A stretch of DNA of 64,000 bases from Aeromonas simiae (lineage in GTDB: Bacteria; Pseudomonadota; Gammaproteobacteria; Enterobacterales; Aeromonadaceae). The DNA lies in the NCBI RefSeq assembly GCF_000820125.1, contig NZ_CDBY01000049.1:1-64000 (forward strand), read 5' to 3'. How positions within the stretch are numbered: position 1 is the first letter of the stretch; every line of letters begins with the position of its first letter. Shown one piece after another: positions 34,753 to 44,007 of the stretch. Below the pieces are notes generated by a model. That model saw only the letters and a program-made list of their open reading frames with translations. It was not told the origin of the DNA and made no database searches. Position numbers and translations under genes: made by a program.

Positions 34753-35727
34753 TTACCCCTTGGCGGTCAGGTTGACGGTCGGGTTGATGAGACCATAGAG
34801 CAGATCCACCAGCGTGTTGGTCACCACAAAGATGAGCCCGACGAAGATGACGTAGGCGGTGATGAGCGGGGTATCGACCCGATGGATCGCCTCGAGAAAC
34901 AGAAAACCGGTGCCCGGCCACTGGAACACGCTCTCGGTCAGTATGGTGTAAGCCACCATGGTGCCGATCTGCACGCCGCCCACGGTAATGACCGGCAGCA
35001 TGGTGTTCTTCAGGGCGTGGCGATAGTAGACCACCCGGTCATCCAGCCCCTTGGCGCGGGCAAACTTCACGTACTCAGAGGAGAGCTGCTCGAGCATCTC
35101 GGAGCGCACCAGCCGAATGAACAGCGGCAACATGATCGAGGAGAGCGCCACGCTCGGCAGGATCAGGTGCTTGATGCCATCCCAGGTAAAGAAACCGGAC
35201 TCCCAGCCCAGCAGATTGGCGGTCTCACCACGGCCATAGGCGGGCAGCCAGCCGAGCTGGATCGAGAAGAGGTACATCAACATGATGGCGGTGAGAAACA
35301 CCGGGATCGAGATGCCGATGCTGCTGACCCCCATGATGATCTTGGTCAGCACGCTGCGCGGCCGGATGGCCGAGTAGACGCCGAGTGGGATCGAAACCAA
35401 GACGATGATGAGCGACGCACCGAACACCAGCTCCAGGGTCGCCACCAGCTTGTCGAGGATCACCTCGAGTGCCGGCCGCTTGAAGAAGTAGGAGGTGCCG
35501 AGATCGCCGTGAACGGCCCCCTTGAGGAAGCGGGCGTATTTGACCAAGAAGGGATCGTTGAGCCCCATCTGGTCGCGCAGGACCTGACGCTGCGCCTCGG
35601 AGACCGACTGGCCCACCATCTCGCGCAGGGGATCGCCTAGGTTGTCCTGAATGGCGAAGGCCACCAGGCTGATGACGAACATCACGATCACCGCCTGATA
35701 AAACCGTTTGAGTAGAAATGTGAACAT
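34753..35727 (-). CDS. ABC transporter permease, OppB/DppB type
   Basis: 324 residues starting MFTFLLKRFYQAVIVMFVIS, with FGASLIIVLVSIPLGVYSA, the EAA-type loop KFARAKGLDDRVVYYRHALKN, and TILTESVFQWPGTG, all typical of OppB. Inner membrane partner of the OppC-type protein. AAGGA lies 6 bases before the ATG. Confidence 0.94.
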   Translation of the reverse strand: MFTFLLKRFYQAVIVMFVISLVAFAIQDNLGDPLREMVGQSVSEAQRQVLRDQMGLNDPFLVKYARFLKGAVHGDLGTSYFFKRPALEVILDKLVATLELVFGASLIIVLVSIPLGVYSAIRPRSVLTKIIMGVSSIGISIPVFLTAIMLMYLFSIQLGWLPAYGRGETANLLGWESGFFTWDGIKHLILPSVALSSIMLPLFIRLVRSEMLEQLSSEYVKFARAKGLDDRVVYYRHALKNTMLPVITVGGVQIGTMVAYTILTESVFQWPGTGFLFLEAIHRVDTPLITAYVIFVGLIFVVTNTLVDLLYGLINPTVNLTAKG

Positions 35728-35831
35728 GCTGATCCTTCTACGTGGCCTGCTTTATAGGAGTACAGGCTTCTGTATCAAGGCGGGGGCCCGCGCCCCCGCC
35801 GTGTCCTTGGTGCTAACTGAGCCGCCAGCGC

Positions 35832-37400
35832 TTACGGCTTGATGACCAGATCGCCGAAGTACGGGAAGTTCATCACGTTGACCACCGGCTTGATGTCGGC
35901 GCTCTTCTTGGCGCCATAGGCCAGGTCTTCCCAGTGCAGCGGCACAAACGGCGCGTCTTCGGCCAAGATGGCCTCGACCTTTTGCAGCAGGGCGGCCCGC
36001 TTGGCCGGATCGGTTTCGCTGTTGGCCTCATTGACCAGCTTGTCCGCCTCCGGGTTGGCATAGCCGGAGCAGTTGTACTGGCCCATGCCGGTCTTGGCGT
36101 CCTTGGTGTAGGTCAGGAACTCGTAGAAGTTGGCGCTGTCCTCGGTGTCGGCGTGCCAGCCAATCATCTGCATGTCGGCGGCGCACTTGTCATACTCCGG
36201 CCAGTACTGGGCCACCGGCATGGTCTTGAGATCCACCTTGATGTTGATCTTGGAGAGCATGGCGGAGACGGCCTGGGCAATCTTCACGTCGTTCACGTAA
36301 CGGGCCGCCGGGGCGATGAAGGTCATCTTGAAGCCCTTCTCGTAACCGGCCTCCTTCATCAGCGCCTTGGCCTTGGCCAGATCGTAACGGGGGGTCAGCG
36401 CCTCGTTGTAACCGGCGTAGCCCTTCGGGCTCAGCTGGCCGGCTGGGGTGCCGAAGCCCTTGTTGATCTTCTGGACGATCCCCACCTGATTGACGGCGTA
36501 GTCGATGGCCTGGCGCACCCGCTTGTCCTTAAGGGCCGGGTTGGTGTTCTGGTTCAGCTCGATGATGATGGCGCGGGTACCGGAGAGGGTCACCAGCTGG
36601 GTGTTGGCCCCCTTCTTGACCCGATCCAGATCGTTCGGCGCCACCGGATAGATCACGTCCACGTCACCGCCAAGCAGGGCGGCCACACGGGTGGCGTCTT
36701 CCTTGATCGGCACCAGGGTCAGGTTATCCACGTTCCCCTTGGAGGCCTTGTCCCAGTAGTTGGGGTTGCGGGCATAGTCGAGCTTGACCCCCTGCTCGCG
36801 GAACTTGACGGTGAAAGGGCCGGTGCCGGAGACATTGGTCGAGGCAAACGAGGCGCCGTTCTTGATGATCTCGGCCTTGTCCTTGCCCTCGCTGGTCTTG
36901 CCGCTATAGAACTTGGCATCCATCGGGAAGATGTAGGTGGCGGTCTGCAACACCAGCGGATAGGGCTTGACCGTGATGATATCGACGGTGAAGTCATCGA
37001 CCTTCTTGGCCGCGGCGATCGGGTCGAAGATCGCCTTGAAGTCCGGTGAGGCCTTCAGGCGGTTGACGGTCCACACCACGTCATCGGCGGTAAAGTCGTT
37101 GCCGGAGTGGAACTTGACCCCCTTGCGCAGGTGAAAGCGCACCGTCTTGTCGTCGATACGCTCATATTTTTCGGCCAGACGCGGCTCAAATTGCAGATCC
37201 TGGGTGTAACGGATCAGCGGATCGAACACCAGGTGGGACATCTCCAGGGTCTGGCCGGAGAGCTGCTCCTGCGGGTCCAGCGAGGTGGGATCGGAGGCCA
37301 CGGCCACCTTGATATCGGCGGCAGAGACATTGAAGGCCAGACCGGCAGCCAGCAGCGCCTGTGCAATCTTGGACAATCCATTCTTCATCTTGTTCTCCAT
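35832..37400 (-). CDS. Periplasmic substrate-binding protein, family 5 (peptide type)
   Basis: 522 residues. A signal peptide ends at NVSA. SBP family 5 landmarks: SLDPQEQLSG, LRKGVKFHSGNDFTADDV and YNEALTPRYDLAKAKALMKEAG. It captures oligopeptides or similar ligands for the permease pair. Met codons at 37400 and 37388 are both possible starts. It lies 104 bases before the OppB-type gene, with a GC-rich hairpin (35779-35800) in that gap that may reduce downstream expression. Confidence 0.94.
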   Translation of the reverse strand: MENKMKNGLSKIAQALLAAGLAFNVSAADIKVAVASDPTSLDPQEQLSGQTLEMSHLVFDPLIRYTQDLQFEPRLAEKYERIDDKTVRFHLRKGVKFHSGNDFTADDVVWTVNRLKASPDFKAIFDPIAAAKKVDDFTVDIITVKPYPLVLQTATYIFPMDAKFYSGKTSEGKDKAEIIKNGASFASTNVSGTGPFTVKFREQGVKLDYARNPNYWDKASKGNVDNLTLVPIKEDATRVAALLGGDVDVIYPVAPNDLDRVKKGANTQLVTLSGTRAIIIELNQNTNPALKDKRVRQAIDYAVNQVGIVQKINKGFGTPAGQLSPKGYAGYNEALTPRYDLAKAKALMKEAGYEKGFKMTFIAPAARYVNDVKIAQAVSAMLSKINIKVDLKTMPVAQYWPEYDKCAADMQMIGWHADTEDSANFYEFLTYTKDAKTGMGQYNCSGYANPEADKLVNEANSETDPAKRAALLQKVEAILAEDAPFVPLHWEDLAYGAKKSADIKPVVNVMNFPYFGDLVIKP

Positions 37401-37415
37401 GCTTATCTCTTTGTA

Positions 37416-39140
37416 TTAGCTTGCGATTTCCAGCCCCTCGCGGGACATTCCCTTAAATTCCGGCATGAGCGAGATCAGCTTGCGGCTGTACTCATGGGCG
37501 GCGTTGGTAAACAGGGTCTCGGTCTCGGCCACCTCGACCAGATGACCGTGCTGCATCACCCCGATGCGGTCGCACATCTGGCGGATGACCGGCAGATCGT
37601 GGCTGATGAACAGCATGGTGAGCCCCAGCTCCTTTTGCAGATCCTTGAGCAGGTTGAGGATCTGGGCCTGCACCGACACATCCAGCGCCGAGGTGGGCTC
37701 GTCGCAGATGAGAAAACGCGGGCGGGTGGCCAGGGCGCGGGCGATCGAGATGCGCTGGCGCTGGCCGCCGGAAAACTCGTGGGGATACTTGACCCCGGCG
37801 CCACGGCCAAGGCCCACGTGATCGAGGAGATCCCCCACTATCTGTTCAATCTGGCGCTCGCTCTCGGCCAGACGATGGAAGCGGATCGGCTCGGCGATGA
37901 TGTCGCGCACCTTCATGCGCGGGTTCATCGATGAGTAGGGGTTCTGGAACACCATCTGCATCTGGCGGCGCAGCGGGCGGCGCTCATGCTCCCCCTTGAG
38001 GGCGGTGAGATCGATCCCCTCGAACACTATCTTGCCCGCATCGGGCGGATAGAGGCCGGTGATGGCGCGGGCGATGGTCGACTTGCCGGAGCCCGACTCC
38101 CCCACCAGGCCGAAAGTCTCGCCTTCGAAGATCTCGAAGCTGATGTCGCTGCACGCCTGCACATACTCGCGCCGGCTCGGAAACAGCGAATCCTTGGTGA
38201 CGAACTTGAGATCGACGTGCTCGACCCGCAGCAGCGCCCCTTCATAGGCGCGCTGATCCTGGCTCTGACCGAGCCAGTGGGTCTTGAGATCGATGCTGGT
38301 GTCGGGCGCCCCTGCGTCTTCGATATAAGAGACCAGCGGGAAGCGCACCAGCTTGACATCGGAGCGCGGCACCGCCGAGATGAGGCTGCGGGTGTAGGGG
38401 TGGGTGGGAGCGCCGAGCACCTGCTCGGTCTGACCGAACTCCACCAGATCGCCGCGATACATGACCGCCACCTTGTCGGTGACATTGGCCACCACCCCCA
38501 TGTCGTGGGTCACCAGCATGCAGCCCACCTGGCGCTCCTTGCACAGGGTGCGGATGAGCTGGAGGATCTGATCCTGGATGGAGACGTCCAGCGCCGTGGT
38601 CGGCTCGTCGGCGATGATGAGTTCGGGGTCACAGGAGAGGGCGATGGCGATCACCACCCGCTGGCGCATGCCGCCGGAGAACTGGTGCGGGTACTGCTTG
38701 ATGCGCAGCTCCGGTTTGGGAATGCCCACCGCCTGCATCAGCCCGAGTGCCTTGTCAAAAGCCTGTTTCTGGGTCAGCTCGGTGTTGGCGAGGATGGTCT
38801 CGACCAGCTGCTGCTCCACCGTGAACAGGGGGTTTAGCGAGGTCATCGGATCCTGGAAGATGAAGCCGATGCGCGAGCCGCGAATGGCGCGCATCTCGCG
38901 CTGGCTGCGCCCCGAGATGAGCTCGCCGTTGAGATAGATGTCGCCGCGGGCGATGCGGCCCGGGGGACTCAGGAGATCGATAACGGCATTGCCGATGGTG
39001 GACTTGCCGGCGCCGGATTCACCGACCACACCGACAATCTCCCCCTTTTCGATGGAGAAAGAGAAATCCTTCACCGCGGCGTGCACCCCATAGCGGGAGG
39101 GGTACTCGATCCGCAAGTTCTTCACTTCGAGCAAGGACAT
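37416..39140 (-). CDS. Fused dual ABC ATPase (OppD-OppF type)
   Basis: 574 residues with two complete ATPase halves. Walker A motifs are GESGAGKST and GESGSGKST, signature motifs FSGGMRQR and FSGGQRQR, and Walker B motifs ADEPTTALD and CDEPTSALD. Each half ends with an Opp-type C-terminal extension ([25 protein letters not shown]). It is first in the operon, before the binding protein. The start is set by AGAGG and [13 protein letters not shown]. Confidence 0.95.
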   Translation of the reverse strand: MSLLEVKNLRIEYPSRYGVHAAVKDFSFSIEKGEIVGVVGESGAGKSTIGNAVIDLLSPPGRIARGDIYLNGELISGRSQREMRAIRGSRIGFIFQDPMTSLNPLFTVEQQLVETILANTELTQKQAFDKALGLMQAVGIPKPELRIKQYPHQFSGGMRQRVVIAIALSCDPELIIADEPTTALDVSIQDQILQLIRTLCKERQVGCMLVTHDMGVVANVTDKVAVMYRGDLVEFGQTEQVLGAPTHPYTRSLISAVPRSDVKLVRFPLVSYIEDAGAPDTSIDLKTHWLGQSQDQRAYEGALLRVEHVDLKFVTKDSLFPSRREYVQACSDISFEIFEGETFGLVGESGSGKSTIARAITGLYPPDAGKIVFEGIDLTALKGEHERRPLRRQMQMVFQNPYSSMNPRMKVRDIIAEPIRFHRLAESERQIEQIVGDLLDHVGLGRGAGVKYPHEFSGGQRQRISIARALATRPRFLICDEPTSALDVSVQAQILNLLKDLQKELGLTMLFISHDLPVIRQMCDRIGVMQHGHLVEVAETETLFTNAAHEYSRKLISLMPEFKGMSREGLEIAS

Positions 39141-39582
39141 GTTTACCTCTGCGGGGGACATCCGTCCCAAACAAAATTCATCCGTAAACAGACCGCAGGT
39201 GCCGGGATAGTCTCGAGCCTCGGCAGGCTCACTCCGTGAGACAGGCAAACCAGCGTTCCGCGCGGGTTTTTTACATTTTTTTGGTATAACCCGCTTGTAA
39301 CCTAAACTGTTTGCTGCTTCCTGTAAATGCTGGATTTATACAATTTCATTGCAAGAAAGCGGATATTTACCCACATCATCAGAAAATAATACCGCTAACA
39401 AATTAAATGGCAGATACAAACACTATTTGCAAACCACTTTTTTGTATATGCATTATGCATACACTTCCCATGCAGCAGGCTGCACTGTTTTTTCATCACG
39501 CATATCACCCGGTGTACCAGTGAATGTTTATTCACACATTGTCTTTTTCAGCGCGATCTGCGGCCCGAGTATTTCACAACAG
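39141..39582. other. AT-rich regulatory gap upstream of the ABC operon
   Basis: About 440 bases without a supported gene, upstream of the ABC operon and downstream of pgpA. It holds an imperfect palindrome at 39443-39463 (TGTATatGCAT, then ATGCatACA), a possible regulator site, and long AT runs suited to a minus-strand promoter. I cannot place a confident -10/-35. Confidence 0.45.
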
Positions 39583-39613
39583 CAAAAAATAGGGGGCGCT
39601 TTTGGCGCCCCCT
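39583..39613 (-). terminator. Terminator of the ribH-nusB-thiL-pgpA operon
   Basis: On the minus strand a 9-bp stem (AGGGGGCGC / GCGCCCCCT, 5-base loop) is followed by ATTTTTTG, 17 bases after pgpA. Confidence 0.87.
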
Positions 39614-39630
39614 TTTCGACTGAGCCTGAC

Positions 39631-40113
39631 TCAGGCGAGCCAGAATGCCAGCAGCTGCATCCCCAGCAGGGCAAACAAGCCGGCGATCAGATCATCGAGC
39701 ATGATGCCAAGCCCGCCGTGAATGCGGCGATCAAACCAGGAGATGGGCCAGGGCTTGAGCACATCGAACAGGCGAAACAGCGCAAATCCGATGGCGACCC
39801 AGAGCCAGCCTGCCGGCGCCGCTATCATGGTGACGCCAAACCCGATGATCTCGTCCCAGACGATGGCCCCGTGATCCGGCATGCCGATGGCGTCGGTAGC
39901 CGCCTGGCAGATGCGAATGCCGGCCACAAACCCCAGCGCCAGCAGGGCAATGAACCAGGGGGTGGGCAGGCCGCTCACCAGCAGATAGAGCGGGATCGCC
40001 GCCAGCGTCCCCATGGTGCCGGGTGCCTTGGGGGAAAGCCCCGAGCCAAACCCCACCGCCAGCAGATACAGCGGATTGCGCAAATCCAGTCGCTTCAACT
40101 CAGGCTTTATCAT
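39631..40113 (-). CDS. pgpA: Phosphatidylglycerophosphatase A
   Basis: 160 residues with several membrane segments. Conserved motifs GFGSGLSPKAPGTMGTL and VWDEIIGF are diagnostic of PgpA, which dephosphorylates phosphatidylglycerol phosphate at the inner membrane. The ATG overlaps the thiL stop by 4 bases, so translation is coupled; the usual order thiL-pgpA is kept. Confidence 0.95.
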   Translation of the reverse strand: MIKPELKRLDLRNPLYLLAVGFGSGLSPKAPGTMGTLAAIPLYLLVSGLPTPWFIALLALGFVAGIRICQAATDAIGMPDHGAIVWDEIIGFGVTMIAAPAGWLWVAIGFALFRLFDVLKPWPISWFDRRIHGGLGIMLDDLIAGLFALLGMQLLAFWLA

Positions 40114-41069
40114 GCGAAGTGATCCCATCCCTTGAGCGCGAGCGCCACCGGCTGCTCGCCATCTTGCCACTCGATACCCGGCTCGCCGGCCAGAATGCGG
40201 CCGATGCGGGTGAACTTAACCCCGCTGTGGGCCAGCGCCGTGTCGAGCACGCCGCGGTGCTCTTCGGGCACGGTGAACAGCAGCTCATAGTCGTCGCCAC
40301 CGGCCAGCGCCAACTGCCACGCCTCCTCGCGGCTCACCGCATCGTGCAGTACCGGCGAGAGGGGCAGCTTGTCGAGGTTGATCAGGGCCCGCACGCCCGA
40401 GGCGCGCAGCACGTGGCCCAGATCCGAGGCCAGCCCGTCCGAGAGATCGAGCGCCGCCCCCGCGATACCGCGCAGGGCTTGTCCGGCCAGGATACGCGGA
40501 TGGGGATGCTCAAGGCGCGGCAGCACCGCCGCCAGCTGGTTCTCGTTGAGGGTGCGCCGGCCCAGCAGGTGCGAGAGGGCCAGCGCGGCATCGCCCAGGG
40601 TGCCGGTGACATAGATGCCGTCACCAGCCTTGGCACCGCTACGCAGCAGGGCGCGCCCGGTCGGCACCGTCCCCTTGACCGACACCGTGATGGAGAGCGG
40701 CCCACGGGTCATGTCGCCGCCCACCAGCGCCACGTTGTAATACTCGGCCAGCTCCAGAAACCCTTCGGCAAACCCGGCGACCCAGCGCTCGTCGATGGCC
40801 GGCAGGGTCAGCGCCAGCGAGACCCAGCGCGGCTCGGCCCCCATGGCGGCGAGATCGGAGAGGTTCACCGCCAGCGCCTTGTAACCGAGGCTCACCGGAT
40901 CCATGTCCGGCAGGAAGTGCACCCCGCTCACCAGGGTATCGGTGCTCACGGCCAACTGCGTCTCGGGAGGGACGCTGAGCAGGGCACAGTCGTCCCCCGG
41001 CCCCAGATCCACGTCCTTGCGCTGCGTGGCCACCTTGAAGTACTTGTCGATCAGCTCGAATTCACCCAT
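40110..41069 (-). CDS. thiL: Thiamine-monophosphate kinase
   Basis: 319 residues of the PurM/AIRS superfamily, starting GEFELIDKYF, with the metal and ATP site DLGPGDDCALL and the later DLSDGLASDLGHVL. It phosphorylates thiamine monophosphate to the active pyrophosphate in the cytoplasm. It lies 54 bases after nusB in the usual gammaproteobacterial order. Confidence 0.96.
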   Translation of the reverse strand: MGEFELIDKYFKVATQRKDVDLGPGDDCALLSVPPETQLAVSTDTLVSGVHFLPDMDPVSLGYKALAVNLSDLAAMGAEPRWVSLALTLPAIDERWVAGFAEGFLELAEYYNVALVGGDMTRGPLSITVSVKGTVPTGRALLRSGAKAGDGIYVTGTLGDAALALSHLLGRRTLNENQLAAVLPRLEHPHPRILAGQALRGIAGAALDLSDGLASDLGHVLRASGVRALINLDKLPLSPVLHDAVSREEAWQLALAGGDDYELLFTVPEEHRGVLDTALAHSGVKFTRIGRILAGEPGIEWQDGEQPVALALKGWDHFA

Positions 41070-41123
41070 GCAGTAAAAAGCCAGCTTGCGCTGGCTCCTC
41101 TCTTATTCTGTATCGGGCCGCAG

Positions 41124-41537
41124 TTACTGCTTGCCCAGGGACTTGATCACCTTGTCCAGCACACCGTTGACGAACTTGTGGCTGTCTTCGGCGGCGAACG
41201 ACTTGGCCAGCTCGATCGCCTCGTTGATGACCACCCGCGGCGGCACATCGTTGCGGCGGGTCAGCTCATAGGTGGCCAGACGCAGGATCGCCTTGTCCAC
41301 CAGATCGACCTCTTCCAGCGGGCGGGAGAGGAAGGGGGAGAAGACCTTGTCCAGATCGTTGCAGTGCAGCGACACGCCGAACAGCAGATCGCGGAAGTAG
41401 GCGAGATCCACACCCTTGGTGTCCTGCTCGATCTTGAACTGCTCTTCGATATCACCCACGTTGTCTTTGGTCATCTGCCACTGGTAGATGGCCTGGGTGG
41501 CGAAGTGGCGGGCCTTGCGGCGCTCAGACGGTTTCAA
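41124..41537 (-). CDS. nusB: Transcription antitermination factor NusB
   Basis: 137 residues starting KPSERRKARHFATQAIYQWQ, with DKAILRLATYELTRR near the centre. It binds boxA RNA with NusE to prevent early termination in rRNA operons. The start is TTG, supported by AGGAG with 7-base spacing and by the family N-terminus; no ATG fits. It lies 14 bases after ribH. Confidence 0.95.
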   Translation of the reverse strand: MKPSERRKARHFATQAIYQWQMTKDNVGDIEEQFKIEQDTKGVDLAYFRDLLFGVSLHCNDLDKVFSPFLSRPLEEVDLVDKAILRLATYELTRRNDVPPRVVINEAIELAKSFAAEDSHKFVNGVLDKVIKSLGKQ

Positions 41538-41551
41538 TCTTTCTCTCCTCG

Positions 41552-42022
41552 TTACACGCCCAGTTGCTTCAGGACGTTGATCATCTCGAGTGCGCTCAGT
41601 GCAGCCTCTGCACCCTTGTTACCCGCCTTGGTACCGGCGCGCTCGATAGCTTGTTCGATGTTCTCAGTGGTCAGCACGCCGAAGGCGACGGGAATTTCGA
41701 ACTCCATCATCACCTGGGCCAGACCCTTGCCATTCTCGCTCGCCACCAGTTCGAAGTGGTAGGTGCCACCCCGGATCACGGTGCCCAGTGCCACGATGGC
41801 ATTGTACTGGCCGCTCTTGGCCAGCTTCTTGACCGCCAGCGGAATTTCGACTGCTCCCGGTACCTTCACCAGGGTGATGTTGTCGTCGGCAATCTGCCCC
41901 TGACGCTTGAGCACGTCCAGGGCGCCCTCCACCAAGCTCTCATTGATGAAGCTGTTGAAACGGGCAACGACAATAGCGACGCGCGCCTCGGGGGCGGCAA
42001 TGTTCCCTTCGATAACCTTCAT
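41552..42022 (-). CDS. ribH: 6,7-dimethyl-8-ribityllumazine synthase
   Basis: 156 residues, typical of lumazine synthase, with active-site segments [16 protein letters not shown] and [12 protein letters not shown]. It joins the dihydroxybutanone phosphate made by the RibB domain to the pyrimidine from the RibD pathway. A terminator upstream separates it from ribBX, so it probably has its own promoter with nusB, thiL and pgpA. Confidence 0.96.
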   Translation of the reverse strand: MKVIEGNIAAPEARVAIVVARFNSFINESLVEGALDVLKRQGQIADDNITLVKVPGAVEIPLAVKKLAKSGQYNAIVALGTVIRGGTYHFELVASENGKGLAQVMMEFEIPVAFGVLTTENIEQAIERAGTKAGNKGAEAALSALEMINVLKQLGV

Positions 42023-42128
42023 GGGGCAATCCTGTCAAACGGGCCTAGTCAAAAGTGGGCACAGTCTAGCACAAAGGGTGGGGGACAAAAACCGCTATAA
42101 GGGGCTCGTCCCGGCACCCGTGAAACGT

Positions 42129-42157
42129 AAAAAGGGATGGGCTAGCCCATCCCTTTT
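42129..42157 (-). terminator. Terminator between ribBX and ribH
   Basis: On the minus strand a 13-bp perfect stem (GAAAAGGGATGGGC region, 2-base TA loop) is followed by TTTTT, 19 bases after the ribBX stop. It would end the nrdR-ribD-ribE-ribBX transcript before ribH. Confidence 0.85.
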
Positions 42158-42175
42158 CAAGCGTGGTGAGATCGG

Positions 42176-43285
42176 TTATTCGCCGACGTACTCCACCACC
42201 TCGAGGCCGAAACCACCGAGGGCGTGATACTTCTTCGGGTTGCTCAGCAGGCGCATCTGGCGCACACCGAGCGCCTTGAGGATCTGCGAGCCCACACCGA
42301 CCCGGCGCGAGGTGCCCTGCCACTTGGCCCCTTCGGGCTGCTCGCCCTTGTCCACCGCCTCGAACTGGCGCACCCGGTTGAGGATGTCCTGACCGCTGGC
42401 CTCAGCGCCAAGGATCACCAGCACCCCGCCCTCACGGGCGATGCGCTGCATCGACTTGGCCAGCGGCCAGCTGCGCGCCGCGTGGCGGTCGGTCAGCAGC
42501 AGATCGCTTAATACGTCGTGCAGGTGCACCCGTACCAGGGTCGGCTGCTCGGCCAGCACCTCGCCCTTTTTCAGGGCAAAATGCACCTGATTGTCGACTG
42601 TGTCGCGGAAGGTGATGAGGTCGAACTCGCCAAACTCGGTCGGCAGTTTGCAGGCGGCCACCTGCTCGACCGTGGTCTCGTGCTGGTTGCGGTACTCGAT
42701 GAGATCGGCAATGGTGCCGAGCTTGATGTCGTGCTCGGCGGCGAACTTCTCGAGATCCGGGCGGCGGGCCATGGTGCCGTCCTCGTTGAGGATCTCAACG
42801 ATCACCGCAGCCGGCTCAAAGCCCGCCAGACGGGCCAGATCGCAACCGGCCTCGGTGTGGCCGGCACGGGTCAGCACGCCGCCATCTTGGGCCATCAGCG
42901 GAAAGATGTGGCCCGGCTGCACCAGATCGGCCGCCTTGGCATCCGGCGCGACGGCCGCCTGCACGGTCACGGCGCGGTCGGCAGCGGAAATCCCTGTGGT
43001 CACCCCCTCGGCCGCCTCGATGGAGACGGTGAAGGCGGTGGAGAACTGGGCGTTGTTGCGATCGACCATCAGCGGCAGCGCCAGCTGCTTGCAGCGATCC
43101 CGGGTCAGGGTCAGGCAGATGAGGCCCCGTCCATAGCGCGCCATGAAGTTGATGTCTTCGGGGCGCACGCAGGAGGCGGCCATGATGAGGTCCCCCTCAT
43201 TCTCTCTGTCCTCGTCATCCATCAGGATCACCATCTTGCCGGCCTTGATGTCGGCGATGATATCGGCGGTGCTGCTCAGTGCCAT
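42176..43285 (-). CDS. ribB: 3,4-dihydroxy-2-butanone 4-phosphate synthase with degenerate GCH II half (RibBX)
   Basis: 369 residues. The N-terminal RibB domain is intact: [15 protein letters not shown] and [16 protein letters not shown] carry the metal and catalytic residues. The C-terminal half follows the GTP cyclohydrolase II fold but lacks its zinc cysteines: the segment normally holding Cys-x2-Gly...Cys-x-Cys reads [21 protein letters not shown] here. This matches the RibBX type known from Shewanella and relatives, with a working RibB domain and an inactive RibA-like tail. A separate ribA must lie elsewhere. The start is set by GGAG and [13 protein letters not shown]. Confidence 0.92.
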   Translation of the reverse strand: MALSSTADIIADIKAGKMVILMDDEDRENEGDLIMAASCVRPEDINFMARYGRGLICLTLTRDRCKQLALPLMVDRNNAQFSTAFTVSIEAAEGVTTGISAADRAVTVQAAVAPDAKAADLVQPGHIFPLMAQDGGVLTRAGHTEAGCDLARLAGFEPAAVIVEILNEDGTMARRPDLEKFAAEHDIKLGTIADLIEYRNQHETTVEQVAACKLPTEFGEFDLITFRDTVDNQVHFALKKGEVLAEQPTLVRVHLHDVLSDLLLTDRHAARSWPLAKSMQRIAREGGVLVILGAEASGQDILNRVRQFEAVDKGEQPEGAKWQGTSRRVGVGSQILKALGVRQMRLLSNPKKYHALGGFGLEVVEYVGE

Positions 43286-43358
43286 GTGCTTCTCCAGAAG
43301 TCGTCTAGGGTACCCGGTCAAGATGAGGGCAAACCGGGCCGTTTCAATGCTACTGCGA

Positions 43359-44006
43359 TCACAAAAAGCCGGATTGGGCCAGCTTCTCCAGGGTCAGGGT
43401 CGAGCCGCTCTCGGCGCGCCCCTGCATCAGCCGCTCCAGATAGCGGGCAATCTGATCCACCTCCAGGTTGACCCGGGTACCCGGCTTCCACTGGGCTATG
43501 GTGGTCTCAAGGGCCGTGTGCGGCACTATGGTGAGGCGAAACTCACGCCCCTTCACACCGTTGACCGTGAGGCTGATGCCATCGACGGCAATCGACCCCT
43601 TCTCGGTGATGTAACGGGCCAGCGCTTCCGGCGCCGCAATCCAGTACTCGATGGCGCGACCGCTGCTGCTCTTGCTCTTGACCACGCCGATGCCGTCCAC
43701 ATGGCCCGAGACCAGATGGCCGCCCAGGCGAGTGGTGGGCAGCAGGGCCTTCTCCAGGTTGACGGTGTCACCCACTTTCGCCTCGGCAAAGCGGGTGCGC
43801 GAGAGCGTTTCGAGCGACAGATCGGCGCTGTAGCTGTGATCGCCAAGGCTGACCACGGTCAGGCACACCCCATTGGTGGCGATGGAGTCGCCGAGCTTGA
43901 CGTCGGAGAAGTCGAGCCCGGGGGCGTGTACGGTGAGGGTCATGTCATCCCCCTGCCGCTGCATGGCGGTCAGGGTGCCGACCGCCTCGATGATGCCGGT
44001 AAACAT
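43359..44006 (-). CDS. ribE: Riboflavin synthase, alpha chain
   Basis: 215 residues starting [10 protein letters not shown], the invariant riboflavin synthase N-terminus, with two lumazine-binding repeats ([14 protein letters not shown] and [14 protein letters not shown]). It turns two lumazine molecules into riboflavin plus the pyrimidine. One base separates it from the ribD stop, so it is co-translated with ribD. Confidence 0.96.
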   Translation of the reverse strand: MFTGIIEAVGTLTAMQRQGDDMTLTVHAPGLDFSDVKLGDSIATNGVCLTVVSLGDHSYSADLSLETLSRTRFAEAKVGDTVNLEKALLPTTRLGGHLVSGHVDGIGVVKSKSSSGRAIEYWIAAPEALARYITEKGSIAVDGISLTVNGVKGREFRLTIVPHTALETTIAQWKPGTRVNLEVDQIARYLERLMQGRAESGSTLTLEKLAQSGFL

Positions 44007-44007
44007 G

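Noticed and set aside
39349..40122. A 257-codon plus-strand frame across the gap and pgpA
   Set aside because: It runs antisense to pgpA and the terminator, with low-complexity composition and no motif.
41070..43358. FMN riboswitch in the riboflavin cluster
   Set aside because: The leaders of ribH and ribBX are too short and lack the conserved multi-stem RFN element; I saw only a terminator stem.
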